A stretch of 64,000 bases of DNA, taken from the NCBI RefSeq assembly GCF_000311725.1, contig NZ_HE978515.1, positions 339,310 to 403,309 on the forward strand. The letters run 5' to 3'. The DNA is from Robertmurraya massiliosenegalensis JC6. GTDB lineage: Bacteria > Bacillota > Bacilli > Bacillales > Cytobacillaceae. Below, piece after piece: positions 52,981 to 61,345 of the stretch. The position numbers were made by a program, and so were the translations under genes. Each line of letters opens with the position of its first letter. Position 1 is the stretch's first letter. The notes beneath the pieces are model-generated. The model ran no database searches. It was given only the letters and a program-made list of their open reading frames with translations, and was not told where the DNA came from.

Positions 52981-53907
52981 CTACTTTAATGCCTCTGTAA
53001 TAGTCTTCACATTATGCCTATACATCCCGATATAAGTGCCTTCTTCCGTGCCTTCTTCACCCATCGCGTCTGAGAATAGTTCTCCCCCAATTGCGACATC
53101 ATGTCCTTTTTGTTTTGCTCCTTCAATGACCGCATTTATGGACCTTTCTGAAATACTAGATTCTACAAAAACAGCTTTGATATTTCTTTCAATCAATAAA
53201 TCTACTAATTTCTGAACATCTCCAAGACCATATTCTGATTCTGTACTAAGTCCTTGTAAGCCCATTACTTCAATATCATAGGCTGCTCCAAAATACCCGA
53301 ATGCATCATGGGCAGTGACTAGCACTCTTTGCTCTGATGGAATTTTTTTCATTTCATCTTCCGTATCCTTCTTCAAAGCATCCAACTCTGAAAAATATTT
53401 CTCTGCATTATTCGTATAATATTCTTCATTGTCAGGATCAATTTCAATAAGGCCATCTCTTACCTTTTCAAGTGCTTGCGTCCATAAAGAAATATCAAAC
53501 CAAATATGAGGATCAATGGCACTGCTATCCTCTGCATCCTCAAGTAAATTTCCTTCAGAAATCACTTCACCAATCGCATAGGTCGGTTTCTTTTCATTTA
53601 TTTTATCGAACACATCCAGCATTTTCCCTTCTAGATGAAGGCCATTATAAAAAATAATATCTGCCTTCTCAAGTTTTTCCATATCTCCTTGAGTGGCTTT
53701 ATACAAATGAGGATCCGTACCTGGACCCATGAGACTGACTACTTCAACTTTGTCTCCACCGATATTTTTGACCCCATCAGCTATCTGCCCGATTGTTGTC
53801 GTTACGATAATTTTTTCATTAGACTGTTCAGCATTACTACTCTCGTTCGCACAAGCTCCCAATAGAAAAGCCGAGAATACCAGAATTAAACACATCATTT
53901 TTTTCAT
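52981..53907 (-). CDS. mntA: Manganese-binding lipoprotein MntA
   Basis: A 308-residue cluster A-I solute-binding protein anchored by a lipobox (FLLGAC at about residue 18). Metal ligands are in GTDPHLYKAT (His near 65), DPHIWFD (His near 130), the Glu in AVFVESSISERS and the Asp in GGELFSDAMGEEGTEEG. The match to B. subtilis MntA (LMGPGxDPHLYKA, GLQGLST, SDAMGE) is strong and separates it from the zinc-binding ZnuA type, which has a His-rich loop. The ATG at 53907 follows GGAG. First gene of the operon, with a MntR-like box about 110 bases upstream. Confidence 0.94.
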   Translation of the reverse strand: MKKMMCLILVFSAFLLGACANESSNAEQSNEKIIVTTTIGQIADGVKNIGGDKVEVVSLMGPGTDPHLYKATQGDMEKLEKADIIFYNGLHLEGKMLDVFDKINEKKPTYAIGEVISEGNLLEDAEDSSAIDPHIWFDISLWTQALEKVRDGLIEIDPDNEEYYTNNAEKYFSELDALKKDTEDEMKKIPSEQRVLVTAHDAFGYFGAAYDIEVMGLQGLSTESEYGLGDVQKLVDLLIERNIKAVFVESSISERSINAVIEGAKQKGHDVAIGGELFSDAMGEEGTEEGTYIGMYRHNVKTITEALK

Positions 53908-54016
53908 TTTTCTTCTCCATCCCTTCATCATTTTCTTATCTTCTGTCCATACGCACTTTTATTAACTAAGACCACTTTTTTAACCTTAGGACATGTTTTT
54001 TAGTCTAATCAATAAA

Positions 54017-54033
54017 AGTTTCCTATACGCAAC
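54017..54033 (-). promoter_or_regulatory. MntR-box-like operator upstream of mntA
   Basis: On the minus strand GTTGCGTATAGGAAACT resembles the B. subtilis MntR boxes of mntA and mntH (TTTGCATAAGGAAACT as I recall). It lies about 110 bases upstream of the mntA start, in a plausible promoter region. Confidence 0.65.
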
Positions 54034-54120
54034 ATTTTAAGCGAGTTCAAAAAAAAGTCAACCTAAAAATACAGAAATTTTCACATTTCCTTCTTTCTTG
54101 CCTAAAAATGGGATCAAAAA

Positions 54121-54144
54121 AAGGCTCCTTCAATAAGGAACCTT
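54121..54144 (-). terminator. Terminator after the HD-GYP gene
   Basis: AAGGCTCCTT and AAGGAACCTT pair with one mismatch around CAAT, followed on the minus strand by seven T. Confidence 0.88.
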
Positions 54145-54162
54145 GACTCATTTATGCTGTAT

Positions 54163-55134
54163 TTAATGATCCTCTAACACTCTTTCAATTTGCAGGTGGT
54201 GATTATATTTCAGATCAATTAGACGATCTTCTGTTTGAACTAGACAGCGAATCGGATCGTAAGGATTTATAAGGACAATTGTTCCGATATTCCCATCTGA
54301 AAGAAGAACTTTTCTTCCTACTAAGCTATCCATCACTTTGTGTAAGAAAGTCAAAACAATCTTCGGATCTAGTCTTCCAAACGTATCATGTTCCATTTGT
54401 TTAATCACTCCATAAAATGGAAGCGCCTCATGATAGATTTTCGGTGAGGACATGGCATGAAAAACGTCGGCAACGGCTACAATTTTTGCAAAATAACTAA
54501 TTTGAGCACCACTAATCCCAATTGGATAGCCATTTCCATCTTCTCTTTCATGATGCTGCAACGCGATTAAAGCCACATTTTCATTTATATGCTCTGTATT
54601 TTTGAGAAGATTATAGCCATATACCGTATGATTGGACATGATTTCATATTCTTCTCTCGTTAGTTTCCCCGTTTTGTTTAATACGTCGGAAGGAACTGAC
54701 GCTTTTCCAATATCGTATAATGTAGCACCTAAAGTTAAATCCTCTAACTCTTGTTCATTTAATTTTAACCACTTTCCAATCAATGTGGAAATGATCGCAA
54801 CAGCGATCGGATGTCTGTATGTATAGCTTTCTTTTTCATTTAATTGATAGAAGAGGTGATAGATATGGGGGATCTTGGCCGCTTCGTGAATAACAGGAAT
54901 AATCTTCTCTTTTATCTCCTCTAGCGGAAGATCTCTCCCTCCCCTTACATGAAAAAAAATCGATTCCATTTGCTTAGAAGCTGCTGTGATTTTTTCTGCT
55001 ACTTTTTTTAGTAGCAACGGGTCGTATTTCTCTAAGATGGTTAATGGTTGGTCAGGCTCGTTCCATTGCCTTTGTTCTGTTTCGGAAGTAGTCATAGGTG
55101 TATTTTGCGCAAAAAAAGGTTGCTTTTTCTTCAT
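54163..55134 (-). CDS. HD-GYP domain protein with altered HD motif
   Basis: A 323-residue cytoplasmic protein. The middle (about 105-245) is an HD-GYP domain, the class that hydrolyses cyclic di-GMP. HHEREDGNGYP, ADVFHAMSS and an upstream HPIAVA histidine are kept, but the HD metal motif itself reads LYDIGK instead of LHDIGK, so the metal-binding histidine is replaced by tyrosine. Activity may be reduced, and the protein may act as a binder. The C-terminal 60 residues (GRKVLLSDGNIGTIVLINPYD) form a small beta domain. The ATG at 55134 follows AGGTGAACGAA. Confidence 0.8.
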   Translation of the reverse strand: MKKKQPFFAQNTPMTTSETEQRQWNEPDQPLTILEKYDPLLLKKVAEKITAASKQMESIFFHVRGGRDLPLEEIKEKIIPVIHEAAKIPHIYHLFYQLNEKESYTYRHPIAVAIISTLIGKWLKLNEQELEDLTLGATLYDIGKASVPSDVLNKTGKLTREEYEIMSNHTVYGYNLLKNTEHINENVALIALQHHEREDGNGYPIGISGAQISYFAKIVAVADVFHAMSSPKIYHEALPFYGVIKQMEHDTFGRLDPKIVLTFLHKVMDSLVGRKVLLSDGNIGTIVLINPYDPIRCLVQTEDRLIDLKYNHHLQIERVLEDH

Positions 55135-55307
55135 TTCGTTCACCTACTTATCCAGATTATAATGAATAATTATAGCAATTTAAATCTATTAAACTTATCC
55201 AAAGCATAACAAAAAATGGGAATATATGAAAGATTTATTATAGTAATTTTCAATGATTTTCCTAATCAGAATTTTTAGTATATAAGTTGTAAAAAGGCTT
55301 ACATTGC

Positions 55308-55336
55308 TTGACGACTAAGATTCAATCATGTATATT
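55308..55336 (+). promoter_or_regulatory. Sigma-A promoter of the cold-shock gene
   Basis: TTGACG, a 17-base spacer and TATATT. Transcription should start near 55343, giving a leader of about 119 bases, the long 5' region usual for cold-shock mRNAs. The 327-bp gap before the gene holds nothing else definite. Confidence 0.8.
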
Positions 55337-55461
55337 ATAGACATCATTAAAGTGAATTTATTTCCGCCTTTGGCAACAATTGGCACTAATATAATTTCAT
55401 TTAATGATAATATCACTTGACACTTTTTTGTGTCCTTAAAGGCTTAGGAGGAATTTTTTTT

Positions 55462-55662
55462 ATGCAAAACGGTAAAGTAAAATGGTTCAACAATGAAAAA
55501 GGCTTTGGATTCATTGAAGTTGAAGGCGGAGACGATGTATTCGTACACTTCACAGCTATCCAAGGAGACGGCTTTAAATCTCTAGAAGAAGGTCAAGAAG
55601 TTTCTTTCGAAATCGTTGAAGGTAACCGTGGACCACAAGCTTCTAACGTAGTTAAGCTATAA
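55462..55662 (+). CDS. cspD: Cold-shock protein (CspD/CspB type)
   Basis: A 66-residue single-stranded nucleic-acid-binding protein. RNP1 KGFGFIEV and RNP2 VFVHF are intact, and the opening [18 protein letters not shown] is standard. The ATG follows AGGAGG. The order metA ... cspD ... ypeQ-ypeP resembles B. subtilis, which favours the name cspD, although the paralogues cannot be separated safely by sequence. A perfect palindromic terminator follows. Confidence 0.93.
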   Translation: MQNGKVKWFNNEKGFGFIEVEGGDDVFVHFTAIQGDGFKSLEEGQEVSFEIVEGNRGPQASNVVKL

Positions 55663-55681
55663 TTCAATACATTATAAGCAT

Positions 55682-55706
55682 AAGGCTGGTGAATTTCACC
55701 AGCCTT
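55682..55706. terminator. Terminator after the cold-shock gene
   Basis: AAGGCTGGTGAA and TTCACCAGCCTT form a perfect 12-bp palindrome with a one-base centre. It also faces the ypeQ 3' end. Confidence 0.8.
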
Positions 55707-55718
55707 TCGTAATGTCCA

Positions 55719-55895
55719 TTATTCAAGTTTTTTGCCAATATCTTTTATCTTCTCACCAACTGTGCACTGGGTAATACAAAAACGATGAGCATAGGTCCTT
55801 CCCATCTCTTTTTTATGGTGTCTATGTAAAAAACAGTCCTTGCAATAGCTGCTTAGCAGTTCTTCCACTTCTAAAAGGATGTCTTTCCGCTTCAA
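55719..55895 (-). CDS. ypeQ: Zinc-finger domain protein YpeQ
   Basis: A protein of about 58 residues with a tight cysteine/histidine cluster: YCKDCFLHRHHKK, then RFCITQCTVGEK. This is the zinc-finger pattern of the DUF2602/YpeQ group. A TTG at 55895, eight bases after AGGGG, is my preferred start. ATG at 55913 or 55937 would give longer forms with poorer ribosome sites. It follows ypeP by 51 bases on the same strand, as in B. subtilis. Function unknown. Confidence 0.72.
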   Translation of the reverse strand: MKRKDILLEVEELLSSYCKDCFLHRHHKKEMGRTYAHRFCITQCTVGEKIKDIGKKLE

Positions 55896-55946
55896 ACGCT
55901 CAACCCCTCTCATCGATTTTTCGTCATTTGAATGCATGCCCTTTAA

Positions 55947-56603
55947 CTAATTAAGTTCCATTGTACTATGAATGATTTTACCTTCCAATGCCTGTGTGGC
56001 AAGTTTATCAGCTTCTTTATTTTCTTTTCTCGGCACAGATTCATATTTCGCCTTAATCCCAAGTGTTTTCATCTTTTCTTCAATTCGATCAAGCCAGCGA
56101 CTCAATTTCTCTTCAAAGACTGGCCATTCTCCCTCTAATTGCTTCAGTACAACTTGAGAATCTCCTTTAATCTCACACGGTAGATGATGGACACCAAGTT
56201 CTTCAAGTAAATCTAAAGCAAAATACAATGCTGCATATTCAGATTCGTTATTTGTTTCCATCTGTTCAATTAATTGATTGGCCCTTAAGCGGTACTGTTT
56301 CTTCCCTTGCTTATAATAAATAATGGCCCCTAAACCAGCTTCATATGTATTCTTATTAAATCCACCATCAAAATATAACGTAAGATCATGAGGTTCCTCT
56401 TCAATCTCCGCTGTAAGTTTTTTCATTTCTTTCATAGACCATGACTGATTCATTTCATCAAGAAATGAAAAGTAGGAAACCTTCCCTAGTTTTTCTAATT
56501 CCTCCCCCATTCGAATTGCTGTTTCTGCATCTAACCACTCTGATGCAAACGCAATAGGCTGGCTTCCACGTAATTTATATGTCATCTCGATTTTATAATT
56601 CAT
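55947..56603 (-). CDS. ypeP: RNase H-like protein YpeP
   Basis: A 218-residue protein. The C-terminal 145 residues are a type 1 RNase H domain with the four acidic residues visible: LYFDGGFNKNT (D), NNESEYAAL (E), KGDSQVVLKQL (D) and NKEADKLATQA (D). An N-terminal extension of about 70 residues precedes it (YKLRGSQPIAFASEWLDAE), resembling a partner domain also found in other bacillary RNase HI-like proteins. It may cut RNA-DNA hybrids. Divergent from the ypdP riboswitch leader, which starts about 100 bases away. Confidence 0.85.
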   Translation of the reverse strand: MNYKIEMTYKLRGSQPIAFASEWLDAETAIRMGEELEKLGKVSYFSFLDEMNQSWSMKEMKKLTAEIEEEPHDLTLYFDGGFNKNTYEAGLGAIIYYKQGKKQYRLRANQLIEQMETNNESEYAALYFALDLLEELGVHHLPCEIKGDSQVVLKQLEGEWPVFEEKLSRWLDRIEEKMKTLGIKAKYESVPRKENKEADKLATQALEGKIIHSTMELN

Positions 56604-56703
56604 CTAATCAAACCTTTCCTAATATTCCCCATTTTTATAATGACTTAATTGTTTTCAGCAAGCATAAAGATCGTTATAATAGGCAAAGACAATTGAATAA
56701 TCC

Positions 56704-56746
56704 TATGCGGTTCGTGAACTCCCGCATTATCAAAACTACAGGAGGA
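56704..56746 (+). ncRNA. PreQ1-I riboswitch controlling ypdP translation
   Basis: ATGCGG (56705-56710) pairs with CCGCAT (56722-56727), around TTCGTGAACTC. An A-rich tail, TATCAAAACTA, then abuts the Shine-Dalgarno AGGAGG (56740-56745). This is the compact H-type pseudoknot of class I preQ1 riboswitches, compared with the B. subtilis queC aptamer. Ligand binding would hide the ribosome site and shut off queuosine-precursor uptake. Confidence 0.82.
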
Positions 56747-56752
56747 AGTCAT

Positions 56753-57430
56753 ATGTTTAATGAATGGTTTGGCCTTATTTTTGTTATTGTCAATTTTGTA
56801 TTTGTTCTCGCTATTTATCGTCTCTTCGGAAAAACTGGTTTATTTGTCTGGATCGGTTTTTCCACGGTGCTAGCTAATCTTCAAGTTGTTAAAACGATTG
56901 AAATTTTTGGATTAACAGCTACACTAGGAAATACCATGTATGGTACAGCATTTCTTGTTACTGATATTTTGAACGAAAAATATGGCAAAAACGATGCGAA
57001 AAAGGGCGTTTGGTTAGGTTTCTTTACCTTACTAGCAATGACGGTTATTATGCAAATGGTTTTATTATTCCAGCCTCATGAAATCGATTTTGCCCATGCA
57101 TCTTTAGCAACAATTTTTGGAATTTTACCAAGAATTGCTTTAGGTAGTTTATGTGCCTATTTAATTAGTCAATTTGCAGATGTTTATATCTTTTCCTATT
57201 TGAGAAAGAAATTTCCTCAAGATCGTCAATTTTGGATTCGTAATAACGGAAGTACGATGATTAGCCAGCTTTTAGATACGGTTGTCTTTACAAGCATAGC
57301 TTTTTTAGGCGTATATCCAATGAATGAATGGTGGCAAATCTTTCTGACTACTTATTTATTGAAATTCCTCATTTCCATTTTAGATACTCCATTTGGCTAT
57401 ATTGCAAAACGTTTTCCAAAAAATGATTAA
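56753..57430 (+). CDS. ypdP: Queuosine precursor transporter (YhhQ/VUT family)
   Basis: A 225-residue membrane protein with six predicted helices. GNTMYGTAFLVTDILNEKYGK (near 55-75) is the hallmark of COG1738, now assigned to uptake of preQ0/preQ1. NNGSTMISQLLDTVVFTSIAFLGV (in parts) is the second conserved block. The ATG follows AGGAGG at seven bases, just after a preQ1-I aptamer. The regulation and the function therefore agree. It corresponds to ypdP of B. subtilis. Confidence 0.92.
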   Translation: MFNEWFGLIFVIVNFVFVLAIYRLFGKTGLFVWIGFSTVLANLQVVKTIEIFGLTATLGNTMYGTAFLVTDILNEKYGKNDAKKGVWLGFFTLLAMTVIMQMVLLFQPHEIDFAHASLATIFGILPRIALGSLCAYLISQFADVYIFSYLRKKFPQDRQFWIRNNGSTMISQLLDTVVFTSIAFLGVYPMNEWWQIFLTTYLLKFLISILDTPFGYIAKRFPKND

Positions 57431-57632
57431 ATTTAATTGGACCTAACGATGTGCAAAAGGGATCGAGAGGACTCCCTTTAGATGCCTTTTGCCATTTGTG
57501 GATGACATTTTGGCAAAATACGTTGATTTTTACGCTTCCGGTGCCTTCTTTATATGGTTTGGCACATATTATTTATGGTAAACTATGTATATTATTTTTA
57601 AAACAGATTATTCGCTTCAAGGAGGTTTCAGC

Positions 57633-58031
57633 TTGATTGAAGTTTACATAGATGGGGCAAGTGCAGGTAATCCTGGACCGAGCGGTGCTGGGATTTTTAT
57701 GAAAGGGAACGGAGAGACTGCTTGTTATTCTATTCCATTAGGGATTTTAAATAACCATGAAGCTGAATTCGAAGCATTGATCAAAGCACTCCGCCTTTGT
57801 TTAGAAAAAGAGTATAGAGTCGTTTCATTTCGAACAGATTCTCAATTAGTGAGTCGTGCGATCGAAAAAGAATTTGTAAAGAACAAAGTGTTTATTCCTT
57901 ACTTTGAGGAAGCTTTAAGTCTTATAGAGAATTTTGATTTATTTTTTATCAAATGGATACCAAATACAGAAAATAAAAAGGCAGATCAATTGGCACGAGA
58001 AGCGATAAGGAAAAACACAGAGAAGAGGTAA
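57633..58031 (+). CDS. ypdQ: RNase HI-like protein YpdQ
   Basis: A 132-residue minimal RNase H type 1 protein. Acidic residues: EVYIDGASAGNPGPSG (D), NNHEAEFEALIKAL (E), FRTDSQLVSRAI (D) and NKKADQLAREA (D). The start is TTG after AAGGAGG, seven bases away. B. subtilis YpdQ has the same length and position. That protein's enzymatic activity in vitro was reported as absent or weak, so function should not be assumed from the fold alone. The 200-bp gap before it includes a possible GCAAAAGG/CCTTTTGC hairpin after ypdP. Confidence 0.88.
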   Translation: MIEVYIDGASAGNPGPSGAGIFMKGNGETACYSIPLGILNNHEAEFEALIKALRLCLEKEYRVVSFRTDSQLVSRAIEKEFVKNKVFIPYFEEALSLIENFDLFFIKWIPNTENKKADQLAREAIRKNTEKR

Positions 58032-58035
58032 CAAT

Positions 58036-58968
58036 TTGGTAAATAAAACGATTTTTGCAGATATATCCTTGCTAATGGTTGCACTAGTTTGGGGTGCGAC
58101 CTTTGTCATTGTCCAAAATGCGATAAACTTGCTACCACCTATTGCATTTAATGGGATTCGCTTCCTTTTTGCGGCGATATTATTAGGGATTTGGCTCCTT
58201 CTATTTGAAAGAAAACAGCTAATAGGATTGAATAAAAAATTCATCCTTTCTGGGATCATGATTGGTGCTTGGCTATTTTTAGGTTATGCTACACAAACGA
58301 TGGGACTATTATATACAACCTCTTCCAAAGCGGGGTTTATTACAGGATTGAGTGTTGTTCTTGTTCCATTATTCTCGTTTATTTTACTAAAACTTCGCCC
58401 GAGTAAAAATGCTATTCTTGGGGTTTTAATCGCAACAATTGGCCTATATTTATTAACGATGACTGATGTTGTTGCTTTAAATAGAGGAGATATGCTCGTT
58501 TTTATTTGTGCCATCGGCTTTGCACTTCACATCACTTTCACTGGAAAATATAGCAGCCGATACCCAGCCCTGTTGTTAACCATCATCCAAATCTCAACAG
58601 TCGCCATTCTATCTATCATCTATTCCTTTTTCTTTGAAGAGTGGGAATTAGCCATGCAACCGTCTATCCTGTATAGCAAAGAAGTCCTAACTGCACTCAT
58701 AATTACATCCGTATTTGCAACCGCTCTTGCATTTCTAGCCCAAACAAATTTTCAGAAATTCACAACACCAACTAGAGTTGCCTTAATTTTTGCGATGGAG
58801 CCTGTATTTGCTGCGATTACCGGCTTCATTTGGGCGAATGACCGCCTATCGATCAGCGCCATTGCCGGTTGCTTATTGATTCTCGCTGGAATGCTTTTCG
58901 CTGAACTTCCAACTTCCAAGCTCTCTTTCAAAGAAAAAAGAAAGCAGGAGAATACTCATTCTATATAA
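58036..58968 (+). CDS. EamA (DMT) family transporter
   Basis: A 310-residue membrane protein with ten predicted helices in two EamA repeats, the layout of drug/metabolite exporters such as YdcZ/RhaT relatives. The first repeat opens ALVWGATFVIVQNAINLLPP. The second ends FTTPTRVALIFAMEPVFAAITGFI, the typical EamA closing motif. The start is TTG after AGAGGTAA. It starts four bases after ypdQ and is probably co-transcribed. The substrate is unknown. Confidence 0.88.
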   Translation: MVNKTIFADISLLMVALVWGATFVIVQNAINLLPPIAFNGIRFLFAAILLGIWLLLFERKQLIGLNKKFILSGIMIGAWLFLGYATQTMGLLYTTSSKAGFITGLSVVLVPLFSFILLKLRPSKNAILGVLIATIGLYLLTMTDVVALNRGDMLVFICAIGFALHITFTGKYSSRYPALLLTIIQISTVAILSIIYSFFFEEWELAMQPSILYSKEVLTALIITSVFATALAFLAQTNFQKFTTPTRVALIFAMEPVFAAITGFIWANDRLSISAIAGCLLILAGMLFAELPTSKLSFKEKRKQENTHSI

Positions 58969-58975
58969 AAAAGGG

Positions 58976-59009
58976 TAAGGCAGGCGCATCAATTTGCGAA
59001 CCTGCCTTA
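58976..59009. terminator. Bidirectional terminator after the EamA gene
   Basis: TAAGGCAGG and CCTGCCTTA form a 9-bp stem with a small CGCA/TGCG stem inside. It overlaps the stop codon of the convergent gene at 59007. Confidence 0.85.
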
Positions 59010-59273
59010 TACTGCTAATATCTTTTGTTCCTTAATAAACTTCAGTGCTTCGTTTCTTGATGTAATTTGCTTTGATGTTAATAGTTCTAATAAAGATACA
59101 TAGAAACTACCATCAAATGATTTTTGAGCTTTTAACGTTAATTCTAGCGCTGTACGAGCCAATTCATCAGACGCATTGGTATATTGCTTTCCAAAATAAA
59201 TAAAGCCGATTGCCTCTTCACCAAATTGAAAACCTTTACTACTTAATAATTGTAAATAATCTTCTAAGCCCAC
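59007..59273 (-). CDS. Small conserved protein, possibly DUF6123
   Basis: An 88-residue soluble, helical protein with the striking internal phrase GFQFGEEAIGFIYFGKQYTNASDE and FDGSFYVSLLELL. It resembles the short bacillary family DUF6123, a weak recollection. GTG at 59273 after AGAGG is the likely start. TTG 59294 is an alternative. It is downstream of the YuiD-like gene on the same strand, 33 bases away. Function unknown. Confidence 0.6.
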   Translation of the reverse strand: MGLEDYLQLLSSKGFQFGEEAIGFIYFGKQYTNASDELARTALELTLKAQKSFDGSFYVSLLELLTSKQITSRNEALKFIKEQKILAV

Positions 59274-59306
59274 AACCACTTTCCTCTCCCACAATTAACT
59301 CTTCTG

Positions 59307-59798
59307 CTAAAATTTTATCTTAAACTTCGACAATTTTCTATTCTTTTTTGTTAATAAATGGCCGATTGTCCCAGTTAATATTCCAAGCAACGCACCACCA
59401 ACTACTTCTTCTGGCTGATGTCCTAGCATTTCTTTGAGTTTTTTTGGTGTTTTTTGTTCAAATTTTACGGTTTCATCATGGTGGACCTTATCGATTAACT
59501 CCCCTAAATCATTCACTTTAAGGGTGAGCTCTCCAGTCTGACGTCTTATTCCTTGAGCATCATACATGACAATTAAGCCATATACAAGTGATAAAGCAAA
59601 GTCAATTGTAGGAAATCCTCTTTGTAAAGCAATATAGGTTGTTAAGGAAGAAACTCCCGCAGAATGTGAACTCGGCATTCCACCCGTTTGAAAGAAGAGT
59701 TCAGGTCTCCATTCCTTTTCCTTCACATAATGAATAGGAATTTTCAAACCTTGAGCAAGTCCAATACTTAACAATGCAACGTATACACCTTTATTCAT
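59307..59798 (-). CDS. Divergent PAP2 family membrane protein (YuiD-like)
   Basis: A 163-residue protein with four or five membrane segments and the conserved GGMPSSHSAGVSSL block (near 40). The family, also called DUF212 or divergent PAP2, keeps the SSHS phosphatase-like signature of vanadium haloperoxidase/PAP2 enzymes. The later RRQTGEL and GHQPEEVVGGALLGILTGTI (in parts) supply the other histidine. It may dephosphorylate a lipid or isoprenoid phosphate. The ATG at 59798 lies after AGAGGTGAG. The frame runs 37 codons further upstream without a ribosome site. Confidence 0.82.
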   Translation of the reverse strand: MNKGVYVALLSIGLAQGLKIPIHYVKEKEWRPELFFQTGGMPSSHSAGVSSLTTYIALQRGFPTIDFALSLVYGLIVMYDAQGIRRQTGELTLKVNDLGELIDKVHHDETVKFEQKTPKKLKEMLGHQPEEVVGGALLGILTGTIGHLLTKKNRKLSKFKIKF

Positions 59799-59901
59799 CA
59801 TCTCACCTCTAACTTTAGTGTGATGACTCTTAAACGAAACTATACACTGCATGACTTTCATAAGAGCCGTAAATACTAAAATCTGTGAGGGAGGTGTTTT
59901 C

Positions 59902-60042
59902 ATGGCCAAACATGATCAACGAAATCGCGGCAAAACGGCAGCTGCAGTAAACCCTCAAGGGTATGGACAAGATGCTGAATTAACCGAAAATCCCAAAAGT
60001 GAGCTTGAAAATCGAGCGAAAAAGAGCAATACTAAGATATAA
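59902..60042 (+). CDS. sspL: Small acid-soluble spore protein SspL
   Basis: A 46-residue, hydrophilic, lysine- and asparagine-rich protein (AKHDQRNRGKTAAAVNPQGY, then TENPKSELENRAKKSNTKI). The ENPKxELExRAKKSNTK ending marks SspL, a minor spore core protein made in the forespore under SigG. The ATG follows GAGGGAGG. In B. subtilis sspL lies near ypdQ and ypcP, as here. I did not assign the SigG promoter with confidence. Confidence 0.88.
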   Translation: MAKHDQRNRGKTAAAVNPQGYGQDAELTENPKSELENRAKKSNTKI

Positions 60043-60068
60043 TTTCAATCTTTCACTAAGGTCAAAAA

Positions 60069-60100
60069 GTGCACCTCTTAGATCATATTTAGAGGTGCAC
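60069..60100 (-). terminator. Terminator after rpsN
   Basis: GTGCACCTCT and AGAGGTGCAC form a perfect 10-bp stem around a 12-base loop. On the minus strand five T follow. Confidence 0.85.
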
Positions 60101-60141
60101 GCACGTTAGTATTTGTGAATAATCCAAATGAATAGAAGAGT

Positions 60142-60411
60142 TTACCAGCTTGATTTTTTCACTCCTGGAATTTGTCCTTTATGAGCATACTCTCTAAAAG
60201 CAATACGTGACATTTTAAATTTTCTTAAATATCCTCTCGGTCTTCCAGTTACTTCACATCTATTCTTTAATCTTGTTGGGGAAGAATCTCTTGGAAGCTT
60301 TCTGAGTGCTTCATAGTCCCCCTTTTCTTTAAGCTCTCTTCTTAATTCAGCATATTTTTCTACCGTTTTTTGACGCTGCTTTTCTTTTGCAACTTTTGAT
60401 TTTTTCGCCAT
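60142..60411 (-). CDS. rpsN: Zinc-independent 30S ribosomal protein S14 (second S14 type)
   Basis: An 89-residue S14 of the longer, C-minus form. It has [34 protein letters not shown] (read in parts) but only one cysteine, so it lacks the CxxC...CxxC zinc ribbon of the 61-residue main bacillary S14. In B. subtilis the equivalent RpsN2/YhzA is made under zinc starvation, when Zur releases its promoter, and frees zinc by replacing the zinc-bound S14. No Zur box was found in its own 120-bp upstream gap. It may be co-transcribed from the Zur box at 61275. Confidence 0.93.
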   Translation of the reverse strand: MAKKSKVAKEKQRQKTVEKYAELRRELKEKGDYEALRKLPRDSSPTRLKNRCEVTGRPRGYLRKFKMSRIAFREYAHKGQIPGVKKSSW

Positions 60412-60534
60412 AATTGCTCTCCTTCAGAGATTATTTTATTTCTTTTCATCGTATATTTCATCATTCAATTTCAATTAATAAAGTAAGGGAATCTCAACAA
60501 CATGATTGTTTTCTTTTCCCAAATAGATCCTACC

Positions 60535-61242
60535 TTAAGTATAAGTAATAACCCATTCAAACGGGTCTGTTAGTAGATTCCAGTCATCCTCCATTTCAGT
60601 ATCTGTCAGTAAGCACATGTCTAATTCTGCTTCAATCTCTTTTCTCTCCAACTCTGTACCGATCAGCACCAATTTGGTCATTCTATCCCCATAAACAGGG
60701 TCCACTCATCCAGCATTTTTGGGTTTTGTCTTAATATTTCCTGTTGCTCTAGCTTTGGCATCGAAGCCACCCAATATGAAACTGGTTCAACGCTACGGAA
60801 GCTCCAGCCTGGGACATTAATAAGGCAATAGAATTTCTAGTTGCACACCAGACAATCCCTTTTGCTCTCACAATGTTTTCTGGCATATTATGAAGCCAGT
60901 TATTGAAGAGCTCAGAATGAAAAGGGAGCCTTCTAGTGTATACAAAAGACCCAATTCCATATTCTTCTGTTTCCGGTGTGTGCTGCTGATGACCTAGTGT
61001 TAATTCTTTAATCCAGCCCGCTGAAGCACTTGCCTTGTTAAAATCAAATTTTCTTGTGTTTAATAGCTCTCTCGGGTTCACTTGTCCTCTAACACTATGA
61101 ATAATTTTTGCGTCTGGCTGAAGTGTCCGCAACACCCCTTCTAATTTCTCCAATTCTTCCTTAGATACGAGATCCGTTTTATTCAAAATTAACACATCAC
61201 AAAACTCTATTTGATCAATGAAAAGAGGTATTTTTTATCCAT
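60535..61242 (-). pseudogene. yciC: Zinc metallochaperone YciC/ZagA-like pseudogene (deleted and frameshifted)
   Basis: Remnant of a COG0523 GTPase. ATGGATAAAAAATACC after GGGGGGG keeps the first few codons (MDKKIP in the ancestral frame). About 190 codons including the P-loop and CxCC metal motif are missing. The protein resumes at LFIDQIEFCDVLILNKTDLV, continues through SAGWIKELTLGHQQHTPETEEYGIGSFVY and then loses frame near 60805 (SVA/VEPVSYWVAS) and near 60705 (DEW/DPVYGDRMTK). It ends LLTDPFEWVITYT at 60535. A Zur box lies about 33 bases upstream of its start. Confidence 0.85.
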
Positions 61243-61274
61243 ATTACCCCCCCTGAAAAAAGTTTTTAATCGAT

Positions 61275-61293
61275 AATCGTAATCATTACGATT
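61275..61293. promoter_or_regulatory. Zur box, perfect palindrome
   Basis: AATCGTAATCATTACGATT is a perfect 9-1-9 palindrome and matches the Bacillus Zur consensus TCGTAATNATTACGA exactly. It sits upstream of the yciC remnant and, through it, rpsN. Confidence 0.93.
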
Positions 61294-61345
61294 CATGTTA
61301 AAATCAATCTTACTGTACTTTTCTTTAATTGTAAACTCTTTCGTT

